Position numbers and translations under genes: made by a program. Source: Leguminivora glycinivorella (taxonomy: Eukaryota; Arthropoda; Insecta; Lepidoptera; Tortricidae). Taken from it: 64,000 nt of DNA. Below the pieces are notes generated by a model. That model was not told the DNA's origin. It was given only the letters and a program-made list of their open reading frames with translations, and searched no databases. Shown here in pieces: positions 24,982 through 35,074 of this stretch (within the stretch, counting starts at the first letter, position 1; every line of letters begins with the position of its first letter). The stretch lies in the NCBI RefSeq assembly GCF_023078275.1, contig NC_062980.1:10806783-10870782 (forward strand). Direction: 5' to 3'.

Positions 24982-25549
24982 AATACCAATAATGAATTAA
25001 TTAAATGTGGTTTTTGTCACTTGCTTTCCTCCATTATTTAGCACTATTAGTGGATTAAATTAAGATTGCATTTTTTTATAAATACCTATACCTTATTAAG
25101 TACCTATCCTGGCTCTTTCGCCATATTGTAATCTCTTTAAGTATAAAACCCTTTTAAAATTGTTGTAAACATACTGCTATCTCCGATCTTATTAAAATGC
25201 AAATCAAACATAAGTACTCGGTCCCCGATTATTAAAGTTGGCAAACGTTAGCGGTATCTCGATCCCAAGCGGCTGCAAGAACAAGGTGTTGCCGCTAGTA
25301 CTCCGATCAAGATATCGACTGCGAATACCTTACGCTAAAGCTGACCGCCTTCCCGTAGCTTACCGAGAGAAAACGGTTTAAAATATATACAAAACCAGTG
25401 TGGAATTCAGAATCAGACAAACAGAATCAATTGAGCATCGCAGTGCCATGTGGTGTCGGCATCAGAACAAATAGCCCACGCGTCTAGAGTAGAGCTGAAC
25501 TGGGGAAGTACCTCCGCCTTACAGAAGACCGCCAAGCCAAATAGCACTA
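24982..25549. other. Non-coding stretch, nothing recognised
   Basis: No recognisable element between the MITE and the minus-strand LINE remnant. Confidence 0.45.
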
Positions 25550-26040
25550 GATCCTACTCATAGTGTTGTGTTCCTGCCGGTGAGTAAGGCTGCCAGAGCT
25601 CAACGAGGGTGCGGTGTACTGATGATCCTTTGAGTCGTCGGCGACCCGAACCCTCCTTCCTCCTTGCAACATGTACGTACACTCCTTCTTGCTGTGTACT
25701 TAACATATAGCAAAAGGGAGTGTACAAGTTTCTAATGAGTTGGCAACGCGCAAGTGACACTCCTTGAGTTCCAGGCGTCCATAGATTACGGTGACCGCTT
25801 TCCATCAGGCGGACCGTATACTTTGTTTGCCACCGACGTAGTATAAAAAAAAACCCCATCTCATCCCGTTAGGATCATATAAGGCGACTAAGGGAAAATC
25901 GATGACAGTAGATATGCACATATGAGCAAAGCTCGTCCGTCCTCACGAGACCAGCGCACTCCGCCACCACAAAAAAAAATTGAGCATCACACCTAAAGCC
26001 TCACCTCATCATACCTAGTAAAACATACCGTATCTAGGTC
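25550..26040 (-). mobile_element. 3' untranslated part of a LINE / associated repeat
   Basis: Read on the minus strand, this follows directly after the stop of the LINE remnant at 26048. It includes an AAGGCGACT-type word (complement near 25880-25895), then an A/T run, then ATACTACGTCGGTGGCAAAC (complement near 25823-25842) and the GGTCACCGTAATCT module. The GTCGGTGGCAAAC module recurs at 33139-33260 and about 60305-60340. The frame at 25554-25859 lies in this repeat and is not a gene. Confidence 0.65.
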
Positions 26041-26047
26041 AACTCTG

Positions 26048-26330
26048 TCACGCCTGTTTCCCGGAGAGGCAGAGACCATGGATCACGATGGACGTACCTC
26101 TGGCTTGTTTTATTTTCATAACATTCCTCGCCGATAATATAAGGTACTCTTGCTTGGCGTAGCCTTTCTTCAGAATATCCCCGATCAAATCAAAGAAAGT
26201 CCGCTGAGCTTTATCTTCAACTCTGGCCTTTGCTTCGCCCTCATATACTCTCTTTGTCAACCTACTTTTCTCCTTCTTTACACAAGTTCAAACCATCTAA
26301 ACTCACCTTTATAAATTTTTGATAGGACAT
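26048..26330 (-). pseudogene. C-terminal remnant of a non-LTR retrotransposon ORF2
   Basis: The 70-codon minus frame at 26048-26260 ends ...SGKQA-stop. It contains RVYEGEAKARVEDKAQRTFF and a following ARNVMKIKQARG stretch, the layout of the extreme C-terminus of insect LINE polymerases (R-x-Y-E-G, K-G-R-P-like, then a W/S-rich end in SGK-x-A). Upstream, near 26261-26330 in shifted frames, a YKGEFRWF-like stretch continues it. The catalytic RT domain is absent, so only the 3' end was inserted or preserved. Clade is undecided (RTE/CR1/Jockey-type). Confidence 0.65.
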
Positions 26331-26762
26331 TTTCATTTAATCCATACTTTTCCTTTATCACTTAAACAGAGTATACATTACATTATACAAATCTGAATTC
26401 TACATGCGATTGGAATACTCATCCTGTTCCTAGGCTTCCACGGAATCTAACAACGTACTTTACTTCCAACTGATATCGTACTGTACTTTGCAAAAGTGGT
26501 ACTTCAGTTTCTACATTATGGGCCCATGATAACGGTTTATTCTAAACCTTCGCCTGTGGAGAATGGTAACATAGCAAATCCTGTAACAATTTGTTTCGTT
26601 TATTTTGTATTACAACCACTGGTTTGTGTGAAACGTGAGATTAATAAGATATGGAGGATGACAGGAAAATAAAGAATACCTATATAATGCCTATTTGATG
26701 ATGAAGGAAACCAAACAACAGAGTTTTTGCCATTGCACCTGCATGGTACAGGTACTAGCTTG

Positions 26763-26900
26763 TTAGATCGGGTGGATGACATTTGTAAAATCGCGGGGCT
26801 TTACAGGGTGAGATTAGCCTATGGCATTTAGGTACAGGAGCAAGTGGCGTAGATAAAGAGAGGTCCAGCAAAGACTGGACTCTAAACTGATAATGATAAT
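26763..26900 (+). pseudogene. C-terminal remnant of a non-LTR retrotransposon ORF2
   Basis: Around 26766-26810 one reads R-V-D-D-I-C-K-I-A-G, then after stops and a frame change E-R-S-S-K-D-W-T-L-N-stop near 26850-26893. This matches the common LINE ending W-x-D-D-I-x-x-x-A-G ... D-R-x-x-W ... Q-Q-W-T. It is heavily decayed and has no other domain. The same ending, better kept, occurs at 41477-41610. Confidence 0.6.
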
Positions 26901-28509
26901 CCTCAAATATTAAAATTTGTTAAACTCCATCATCAACGATGCATAGTATATAAACCCACGCCTTTGCTGTACATTAAGAAAATTAAATTTATGTAAGTAT
27001 AATTTATTAGACGTAAAACGTAATATTCGGCTTTCACAATAAAATTGATTCCAACTTTACGAGGTGAACTGACGCATTAGCATTAAGTGAACAAGTTCGA
27101 AGCTAATTATCTTAAAACACCATAGGTACGAGAGATAACGTGGGTCCGTTGGGTGCCCATCGCCCATTTAAATACCACCTGTTGCTCAGTGGTCGCTCAA
27201 TAATTACAGAATGGTTGACTCTAATGGCCGGCTATCGTTACAATTTATCGTTAAAATTCTTTATTTAAATTTCAATGGGCACGTTACCGATTTAAACGAG
27301 TTTCAAGACGCTTTTAAATTGATTGCGTTAAAGTTTGTTTACTTAAATATGATATTAACATTTTTAATAAAAATTAAAGGTAGTTTAGAATTTATAAGAG
27401 AGGAATTAAGGTAATTTGATAGACTTAATGTGAGAAGAAATTACTTATAATAAAAACTAACTACATGCTTAGGAAATTATGTTTAAGTAATGGCTAAAAA
27501 TAAATTCAAAGATAAAACTAGATAAAGTACCTACAGTTATTCCATATTAAGAATGTTGTAAATCACCAACGCATACACAGTAAAAAACGCAAAACAAATC
27601 TCCAGACGAATAAATTACACCTTCAGTCCTTCACATTGAATATTATGCGAAATTATCCGACGTAAGTGCAACTTACATGTAATAAATGTTTGTCAGTTCT
27701 CCCGGGAATTAATATTAAGTGCATGGGCGGGGTAATTATAGGCAAGTAGCGATTATAGTAATATACGTGGGTTTCCACGTATAAAGGGCCCTTATGCTTC
27801 ATGTACAATAAGGAAGTTTTCATCTAAAATTTCTACAGAACTTCGACGTTATAGCAGTGGAATCATAGGAAGCATTTGGTCTCGGAACACCACATACAGA
27901 TACATATATCAACCCGCGGCGGCCGTGTCTATCTACCTCATCACACGTAGGTAGCCTAAAGCTATTAGGACTAGACTTGATATGTGATGAATGTGTGTTT
28001 ATTAAATATGAGCTTAATTTATTCCACTTCTGTTTCGCTTAAGATTTAGCGATACATTATTTTAAAAACTGACATTAATGCTCTCTTCTTCTTAAAGTTA
28101 AGCTTCAATGCTATACTGTAGAGTACTATTCTTGTCCCAAACCTATAATTCGATATCAACATTATCCTCATCAAATTAAAGTCCTTATAAAATTGCTCTT
28201 GGGATAAACACTTTGCTGTAATGTATAATATCGTAGCATTTTTTTGGCAGTCGGGTACAAACTCTGTAGAGTACCGCTTTAATTTATCTGTGAAATGCGT
28301 TGACATAAATAAGTTTTTTAAAACTTCTAAACTGCGGTATTATACAATGAACCATTTTACCCTATTTTCAAGCTTAAATAAAACACCACAAATAATGAGC
28401 CTGAGAGGCTCTTTGACTCCAACAAAAGAGAAATTGCTGCTTAAAAATTTGAACCCGTTTTTTATTCGCTGGTTAATTGTATGGGCTTTATTTAGCGGTG
28501 TTTTGTTTC
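26901..28509. other. Non-coding stretch, nothing recognised
   Basis: No gene called. A short dyad ATACGTGGGTTTCCACGTAT at 27762-27781 overlaps a TATAAAG word but has no further promoter context. Confidence 0.5.
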
Positions 28510-28600
28510 AACGCTGCGCCGGCGCAAGGCCGCCACGCCCAAAGACGCCTGCGCCACTGATTGGTCCGGGACATGCTTTGTCTCGACGCGCGGACGTTGT
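28510..28600. other. Isolated GC-rich patch
   Basis: About 90 bases of strongly GC/CpG-rich sequence (GCGCCGGCGC, then a CCAAT-like ATTGG) in AT-rich surroundings. It lies within a 162-codon plus frame (28221-28709) that has no domain. It could be part of an old repeat. Confidence 0.4.
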
Positions 28601-28935
28601 TGAAACCACCATTCAAATTAGCGGTTATGGTCGCGCAAAACCTACAAACTATACCTTAATTGCTTCCCGCATTTTTACCTCGGTTATTTATTGGTTGATG
28701 AATGTTTAACCTCCTAGTCCCCCGGTACATTTTTTTTGTAAGCATTCAAAAATATAGGTATTTTGAACCTTTACTGAATAGTAAAGAGTTTCAAATTCAA
28801 AAACAAACAAATGCCTAGGTCTCAGGAAGGATAACTCAAATGGACCATTTTTTTCAAAGTTGTACACCCCACTTTATTTTTGGATTTGGAAATTTTTATG
28901 TGGTTTCCACTCAGAATCGCGAGCACTCAATCCTA

Positions 28936-29160
28936 ATAGGAGAAAAAAGTGTTCCAAGATTTTTTCCCATTCCGTTACCATTTTTTTCATACATTTTCCA
29001 CAGCACAAGCCTTCTTGAGCTTACCGTGGGCCTCAGTCAATCTGTGTAAGAATGTCCTATAATATTTATTTATTTTATTTATTTATTTATTTTGCAGTGC
29101 GGTAACGGAACGGAAGGTTTGAAAAATGTATGAAAATCTTGGGACATTTTTTTCTCCTAT
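28936..29160. repeat. Palindromic repeat split by a SINE 3' fragment
   Basis: The left arm (28936-29000) and right arm (29101-29160) share inverted words: ATAGGAGAAAAAA..GT.CCAAGA, TTCCGTTACC and TTTTCATACATTTTTC. Two of the blocks are in swapped order. Between the arms sits a SINE 3' part with a TTTA-rich tail (29003-29093). The SINE appears to have landed in a foldback element. Confidence 0.65.
29003..29093 (+). mobile_element. SINE 3' fragment (family S1) with TTTA tail
   Basis: Carries CACAAGCCTTCTTGAGCTTA, then GTGGGCCTCAGTCAATCTGT and AAGAATGTCCTATAAT, followed by (ATTT)n. The same 3' body is found attached to a tRNA-like head at 44551-44792 and 40506-40737, and headless at 45800-45890. 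Confidence 0.75.
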
Positions 29161-29519
29161 CAGGATCTAAGGAGCTCGCGACACGAGTAAGTGTTACAAA
29201 TCTGAAACAAAATTGTAACATTCGATCTGAGCGAATATTTGGCGTATCTTAAAACTTGAATTGGGTATACCTTAATGATCGCTTCCCACATTTTGACCTC
29301 AGTCGTTCATTGGCTGATGAGTAACGTGGACGAATAGGTAGGTACAAATTAAATTGAATAATTAATAATTTTTTAGGATGCGTATGACTGTTATTGAAAT
29401 TTAGTAATTCTATTAGCCAAATTAATCTGCGGTTGGTGTCATTTCATTACGTACGTTTGTGCATAAAATTTTATTTAATACATATAATACTGGAATGCTG
29501 TTTTAATATTTTAAAATAA

Positions 29520-29740
29520 TACTAGAAGCTGGGTGTCGTAGAAGGCGACTGTGGGATATGGGTTAAATTGTGGCGTAGGCGAGAGGCTGGCAACCTGTCA
29601 CTGCAATGTCACAGTTTCATTTTCTTTCAACCCCTTACTTGCCAATAGTGGCACTGAAGCTTTAGTAGTTTCATGTGCTCTGCCTACCCCTTTATGAGAT
29701 ACAGGCGTGATTGTATGTATGTATGTATGTACTAGAAGCT
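29520..29740 (+). mobile_element. 5'-truncated retroposon with TATG tail and target duplication
   Basis: Bounded by the direct repeat TACTAGAAGCT (29520-29530 and 29730-29740), so the insert is 29531-29729. It contains AGAAGGCGACTGTGGGATA, GAGAGGCTGGCAACCTGTCA, TTTCATGTGCTCTGCCTACC and GGGT-type end words GATACAGGCGTGATTG, then (TATG)n. Target duplication plus tandem tail mark target-primed insertion. A related 3' end lies at 55137-55262. Confidence 0.8.
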
Positions 29741-30291
29741 TAAAGGTTTTTAACGATAACAAGTATCTAATTATCTATGTCGGTAATATTGTGGTAAATC
29801 GAAAAACGTTGTCTGAAAGTGTGTAAGTAATCATTCGGATGTAATTTTTTTTAGTTTCGTCATTTGAAATGACTGCACTCAATATACTACAGCTTTCTCG
29901 CATAATTAGATTGAAATCGGAAACCTTAAAGTATCCTAAACTTTTTCGCAGAATCTGAAGTTCAATTTATTCTTATTTGGTATTGGACCAAATCGAAAGC
30001 GTTTTACTATGTTTTTATGGGCATTAATCTCATTAATTTATGACCAATTACATCCCCATTAAATAAAATTAGGCTTTGATTAATTTTAATAAATGTTAAT
30101 TAATATTTTATGCAATAATAAAGGAAATACTGCCATTAAGATTTTGAAGTACGTTTATAAATTAGACGAGTAGACGAGAGAACAACCAACAACATGATAT
30201 ACTTCGTACATATAAATATAAGAGTTAGCGAAAATTTCGTCTTTTGTACATTAAGTTGTCTTTTGTGCAATAATGTTTAAATAAATAAATA
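29741..30291. other. Non-coding stretch ending in a LINE-like tail
   Basis: AT-rich. The last bases (TTTTGTGCAATAATGTTTAAATAAATAAATA, about 30250-30290, described here only as a pattern) look like a non-LTR 3' tail. No coding part is visible. Confidence 0.4.
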
Positions 30292-30799
30292 AAAAAAGAT
30301 CATACACTTTGTCGTTGTTGCCATTTTCAGATTTTTCTCAAAAACTTGAATGCCTATCCAAAACAATTTTCCCAAAATTATAAAGTTCTTCCTGTGTGAT
30401 TTTTTTCATATTTTTTAGACTTATGGTTCAAAAGTTAGAGGGGGACCCTTTTTTTCCGTTAGGAGCGATTATTTCGAAAATAGAAGGCAAAAAACGATCT
30501 TAGTAAACCCTTATTCATTTTTTAAATCCAACAATATATCACACGTTGGCGTTGGCGAAAAGCTGGCAGCCCCCACTTTACATGTCACTGCATTTTTTTC
30601 CATTTTTTGTTTTTGCACTTTGTTGGCGTGATTGATATTTTCCAAATTTCAGCTTTCTAGTGCTAACAGTTACTGAAATTATCCGCGACACGGACGGACG
30701 GCCGGACGGACAGACAGACATGGCGAAACTATAAGGGTTCCTAGTTGACTACGGAACCTTAAAAAAGATCATACACTTTGTCGTTGTTGCCATTTTCAG
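30292..30799 (+). repeat. GGTTCCGTA repeat family, copy 2, between 39-bp direct repeats
   Basis: The body (30331-30760) lacks the opening CCGGCCAAGAG...GGTTCCGTAG segment but keeps the rest of the family through TACGGAACCTT, with several internal deletions compared with copy 1. It is flanked by exact 39-bp direct repeats (30292-30330 and 30761-30799) containing GATCATACACTTTGTCGTTG. Confidence 0.85.
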
Positions 30800-31368
30800 A
30801 GTTACCTACATTGAATGCTCCCCAATTTATCCAAAATTATACTTGATTATAGACCAACTTTTTTGGAAATTTAAGTTCAGTTCCCAGAACGTATTAGTTT
30901 AATGCTATTATTAAATAGGACACAAGTTAATTGACTAAGCATTTTACCAAACCTTAATACTATAGTTTTATTAAGCACAATGGAACTTTCAGCCCATTCA
31001 ATAGTTTTATTAAAATAACACAGAAAATCTCCGCGTTCGTTAAAACTCAAACGGCAGCTTCTGGGATCTTAAAACTTTTTGTATCTGATCGCGTGTCGGT
31101 AATTCCTTTATATCTGTCTTTAGGAGCTCAAAGACAAAGCCACTCATGTCCATTCACTGCAACGAACCGAAGATTTCAAAAGTATGGACAAGGCAATTCA
31201 TATAATTTCGAAAGAACAGCCAACACCAAAACTATAAAAAGTAACGGATAAAACAACGCTTCAGAAGTTATTGTTCTGAAACCCCTAAACAAAATGAGAG
31301 GTGTGTCGTGTGTCTATACATTGAAAGAATAATTAAAGTTAACGATTCTGACCGCAACCTGTACAGAT
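30800..31368. other. Non-coding stretch, nothing recognised
   Basis: No repeats or frames of note. Confidence 0.5.
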
Positions 31369-31504
31369 GGCGTATTATGCTTCCAATTTTAAACCTTGTG
31401 TATGTGGATAAAGCATCCGTCACGCTTTGGCAAGTATTTCAGTGAGAAAGTGACAGATGTCTTATCCACGTGAATAAGTGACAAAATTGGAAGCAGAATA
31501 CGCC
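31369..31504. mobile_element. Palindromic MITE (GGCGTAT.ATGC family), copy 1
   Basis: Inverted ends GGCGTATTATGCTTCCAATTTT / AAAATTGGAAGCAGAATACGCC. The interior shares CTTATCCACGTG, GATAAAGCATCCGTCACGCTTT and GTGACAGATGTCTTATCC words with copy 2 at 53518-53661. The ends are slightly eroded compared with copy 2. Confidence 0.85.
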
Positions 31505-31880
31505 GGTTTGTTTATCTATGTTTAGAAAAGTTATTTAGGCTCTCAGAGACTTTTGGTGTGTTATTTTCGCTACTATCGATGCTGATTGCTGACTGCACAT
31601 TAGTACAGCGCTACAGCGTGACTGGCTCATGGGTTCGCGATGCTACTGACACTGCCGTACCGGCAGAATTTTCGGTGTTCGTATGCCACGTCCTTCCGAA
31701 TGAATATATAAGTCAATGCCTCTAAAAAATCTTTAATCGTCTGTGGGTGTTCGTATTTCGTGTAGCACGCATCGTGTACTAATCTATCTCTAATTGGGAT
31801 ATGTAATATGGCTTGTACTTCTCTGAAGCAGAAATTAAGCGCTAAACCGATAATTGAAAATGAAAATAATTAATTTGTAT

Positions 31881-31984
31881 TAATATTATGGACTGCAAAT
31901 CCGGGAGGAATGGAAAAAGCGAGGGGAGGCCTTTGCCCAGCAGTGGGACGTCTCAGGCTCTTAATAAAATAATAATATTATGGA
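31881..31984 (+). mobile_element. Very short LINE 3' insertion with 12-bp target duplication
   Basis: TAATATTATGGA is repeated at 31881-31892 and 31973-31984. Between them are only about 80 bases. They encode, in frame, REEWKKRGEAFAQQWDVSGS followed by a stop (31902-31964), then an AATAAAATAA tail. This is the last 20 codons of an insect LINE polymerase (W-K ... E-A-F-x-Q-Q-W) and is a severely 5'-truncated insertion. Confidence 0.82.
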
Positions 31985-32682
31985 TACCTATCGTTATGTT
32001 TTCGTGTTAATATTATGAATACCTATCGTATCAGTTTCCGCACTTAGCCTCGGAAAGAAAGTATTTAACATACCTACTTATTTAAAGTATTTAATTTATA
32101 ATTCCTGTAAATTTTCATTTCTAGTAGATTTATTAAAAGCTGTGGTCAGTCTATGTAAACATTTCTGACTGTAGTAATATCTTTAAAATGTAAGCTGCTG
32201 TACTTCAGACCCCATCTTCGTGTTTAAGTAAGATTGTTTTCTGACACTTGGCGGCATGAAATGTAATCTGAGTATTTATAATACGCGCAAAATATAGTTA
32301 AAAGCTCACACATAAAATCATAAATGGTTACCCAACTTGAAAAGAAAGGTTATCTCAACCGTCATAAGGAAACATTTAAATAATATATACATAGTTGAGC
32401 TAACGACGGGGAAAAATAAACCTCAGCAACTATGGGAATTTTTAACAACGATCATTAAATATGACCATAAACTTCGCATGGAAACTACAGACATAATTTG
32501 AAGAGGACATACAATTTAAAGTTACAGACCTCAACTTTTGTGTGTTACGATATTATCGTAATAGACGACTTCCAGTTATTACGACAAAACGATAGGCGAT
32601 TATTGTTGCCAGCTTTCTACAGAGGAGAGACAGAGGTTAAATGTGTTCTTATGGCTTGAGTGCATAAACGGTAATTATGCAG
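31985..32682. other. Non-coding stretch, nothing recognised
   Basis: Featureless apart from a partial repeat of the target word TTAATATTATGAATACC near 32011. Confidence 0.5.
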
Positions 32683-32966
32683 TATAAAACCAAGAAACCA
32701 AGGAATGTAAATGGGAAAATGTGCGTGTCTGTGTGTTTGTCCGTTTTTCACGGCAAAACGGAGCGACGATTTGACGTGATTTTTTTTAACTGGAGATAGT
32801 TGAAGGGATGGAGGGTGGCATAGGCTACTTTTTATCTCTTCCTAACCCCTAAAATGGGGGGTGAATGTTTATATGGAGCATTCCGCAACTTTCGAATTTA
32901 ACGCGAACGAAACCGCGGGCAAAAGCTAGTGCATTATAAAACCAAGAAATACTAACGGAATGTAAA
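32683..32966 (+). mobile_element. Helitron-like non-autonomous fragment with flanking duplication
   Basis: Contains TGTGCGTGTCTGTGTGTTTG, CCGTTTTTCACGGC and the terminal CCGCGGGCAAAAGCTAG followed by T (32914-32931). That matches a Helitron 3' end (CTAG, insertion before T) and is shared with 61400-61482. It is bordered by two related blocks, TATAAAACCAAGAAA plus GGAATGTAAA, at 32683-32711 and 32935-32966. Such long flanking repeats are not expected of a Helitron insertion. Confidence 0.6.
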
Positions 32967-33007
32967 ATAAATATTTTCAATTTGGCATATACTCACGTTA
33001 ATATATC

Positions 33008-33124
33008 GCGATTGGTGACATGTTTCGTACATACATAATTATGTGGAGTCTAGACGCCGGACGTCGCGAGCACTCATGCCTGATGATGGGTCTCCATAGT
33101 GACTCGAAACATGTGGCCAATCGC
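33008..33124 (+). ncRNA. Hammerhead-ribozyme-like motif (type III layout, degenerate)
   Basis: The order matches a type III hammerhead. The left strand of stem III is GCGATTGG..ACATGT (33008-33023) and is followed by T as the cleavage-site base. The core CTGATGA lies at 33080-33086. Stem II is GGGTC/GACTC (33088-33092 with 33101-33105, one G-U pair). GAAA follows at 33106-33109, and the right strand of stem III is ACATGT..CCAATCGC (33109-33124). Departures from an active ribozyme are an extra T at 33087 and a poorly paired stem I (33025-33079). Hammerheads of this kind are known in Penelope-like retroelements; that association is inferred here. Confidence 0.45.
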
Positions 33125-33138
33125 AATATTACTCGAGT

Positions 33139-33260
33139 TTTTTTTTATACCACGTCGGTGGCAAACAGATATAGTTCGCCTGATGGAAAGCGGTCACCGT
33201 AACCTGCAACTCAAGGGGTGTCACATGCTCGTTGCCGACCCATTAGAAACTTGTCTGAGT
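33139..33260 (+). mobile_element. LINE-associated 3' repeat (GTCGGTGGCAAAC module)
   Basis: Begins after a T run with ATACCACGTCGGTGGCAAAC and continues CGCCTGATGGAAAGCGGTCA, then AAGGGGTGTCACATGC and GTTGCCGACCCATTAGAAAC. It is the inverted counterpart of the segment at about 25735-25845. The frame at 33020-33202 crosses this repeat and is not a gene. Confidence 0.7.
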
Positions 33261-33490
33261 CTGACGAAAGTTTAACGTCCAATGAAATGTAAAGCAACAA
33301 GAAGAATTGTATATTACTCTCTCGTATGGGGAAGTAAAGAAGGGTCTCTGAATCTGAAGCTTTCTTATTTACTGCTCGAGGTGTGAGCACCATTTGTCTT
33401 TACGACGGCGCTGGAAGGCTGGAAGGCAACTAGGTACTTCGTTTAGCGTATTGTTCACAATTTCTGCAAGAGCGAGCGAGCGATGTCAAA

Positions 33491-33907
33491 ATAGTTATTT
33501 GTTATACAAGAGTGCAAAGTTGTATTTTAACGCCGAGTGTGGAATTGAAAAACGAGCAAGCGAAAGGATTCTATAGTTGAACCACGAGCAAAGCGAGTGG
33601 TTCGAGAATTGAATCCTGAGCTTGCGAGTTTTTCAATACACGAGAAGTAAAATACATTTGCACTCGTGGGTAACACAAAACTTTTCCCCTCACTATAGCT
33701 AGGAAAGTACAACGCAAAAAACGCGTTTATCACTGCTTCCAGTAGTTCCACAGGTGGTAAATCTTCATCACTAGATTAACCCACTTTTATCAATTTTAAA
33801 GCAGAAAATTCAAGGTCAAATTACTATATCCACTAGTGGATAAATGCGTTTTTACCCGCTGGTATTAAAGGACAAAACACGTGTTTCCGAGCTAGTGAGG
33901 GGAAAAA
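33491..33907. repeat. CG-dotted dispersed repeat, copy 1
   Basis: Shares with 35453-35850, in the same order, ATAGTTATTTGTTATACAAG, AACGCCGAGTGTGGAATTGA, CACGAGAAGTAAAATACATT, TGCGTTTTTACCCGCTGGTA and CACGTGTTTCCGAGCTAGTG. This copy keeps an internal inverted segment (GAACCACGAG...CGAGTGGTTCG) that the second copy lacks. All open frames here are incidental. Confidence 0.9.
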
Positions 33908-34528
33908 GAAATAATAAATGTACCTAATTATGAACAGTAATATTGACTCTCAATGGGAGTAGCATTTTTTAATAATTCTTACAATAGACTTTACAAAACT
34001 TTTTAACGTGACAGCTCACTAAACTTTTTCAGGCTCTCGTGGGACATCTCATCATATCGTGGATAGAACGTCTCGTGGGTCGAGCTAAAACTAAAGCATG
34101 TAAAAATATTAAAAATCTATTTTAAAAACTAAATAAGAACCTCGAAAATATTGCTATTGTTTTATTTATAAGCTTAGGATATTTATATCAGCTAAAAGGG
34201 TTGTCAGATAACTCCCTATCAGTAAGCTTTTAAAAAGTTAGTGATATTTTTTAAAAGCTAACAAAAAAATGTCCCACGCTCTTGTATCTGCCGCAGATCA
34301 AATATTTAAAAGTATAAAAACGCCGAGAGTTTTTTTTTCTATTTTCCACTTCAAATCGCAAGTTTCTCTAGAGTGCTGGTTTGATAACGAAACAAAAACA
34401 GACCGAGCAGATAAGAAGCCGATAAGTATTTGCTCCTGCGACCACGTATTTTACATTAAAGTTCGTATCGTAATTCGTATCCTTATTATGTAAAAAGTGT
34501 TAGTAAAGTTTACTTTTTCAAAGCAATG

Positions 34529-35074
34529 AGAGGGATTAGGGTTGTAAATAGAAAAAAAAACCAAATTTTTTTTTTCAGAATTATGAAAAAAAAACATGAA
34601 AAAAAACCGAGCACCCTGGTTTTTTTTCTAAATATGGTTTTTTTTCAGATGAACAAATAATACGACAATAACGGTTTTTCGTGAGTTGTAACGTGTTTCA
34701 ATAACAATAACGTACATTTTAATTCAATTAACATTCAGTATACAAACGTTTATTGGGGAATCCCCGATGCTGCGTGTAGCGTGGAGAGGCGGTGGTGATG
34801 CCAACAGTAAATAGTGATAACTACCAACTACAGATTTCGTAAATGTTACTTTTATAAGACCAGAAATTAAAGTTATTTGATTAAATTCGTTTAATAGTTA
34901 ACATTAAGTCTAAAAAACCGTATAAAAGTATTAACTACTTTGCAAATATTGAGATTTCGTACTTTAGAAAAAAAACATACTCCAGAAAAAAAACTGTTTT
35001 TTTTTTCACGGTTTTTTTCATGTTTTTTTTTCAAGCCAGAAAAAAAACCGTTTTTTTGCAACCCTAAGAGGGAT
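34529..35074. mobile_element. Non-autonomous hAT-type element with 8-bp target duplication
   Basis: AGAGGGAT is duplicated exactly at 34529-34536 and 35067-35074. The element (34537-35066, 530 bp) has ends TAGGGTTGTAAA and TTTGCAACCCTA. An 8-bp duplication and a TAGGG-type terminus are hAT hallmarks. Its subterminal DNA is unusual: repeated A8CC and GGT8 blocks on both sides that can pair with each other. It has no transposase. The frame at 34940-35122 reflects these runs. Confidence 0.88.

Larger units (their letters stand above)
28648..29322. repeat. Direct repeats about 56-60 bp, 615 bp apart
   Basis: 28648-28702 and 29263-29322 share TATACCTTAAT, GCTTCCC.CATTTT.ACCTC and GTT.ATTGG.TGATGA in the same order with few changes. 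The intervening DNA holds the palindromic repeat at 28936-29160. Confidence 0.7.

Noticed and set aside
28221..28709. 162-codon plus frame, among the longest outside the DIRS element
   Set aside because: Crosses a GC patch and a repeat segment that recurs at 29263; no domain recognised.
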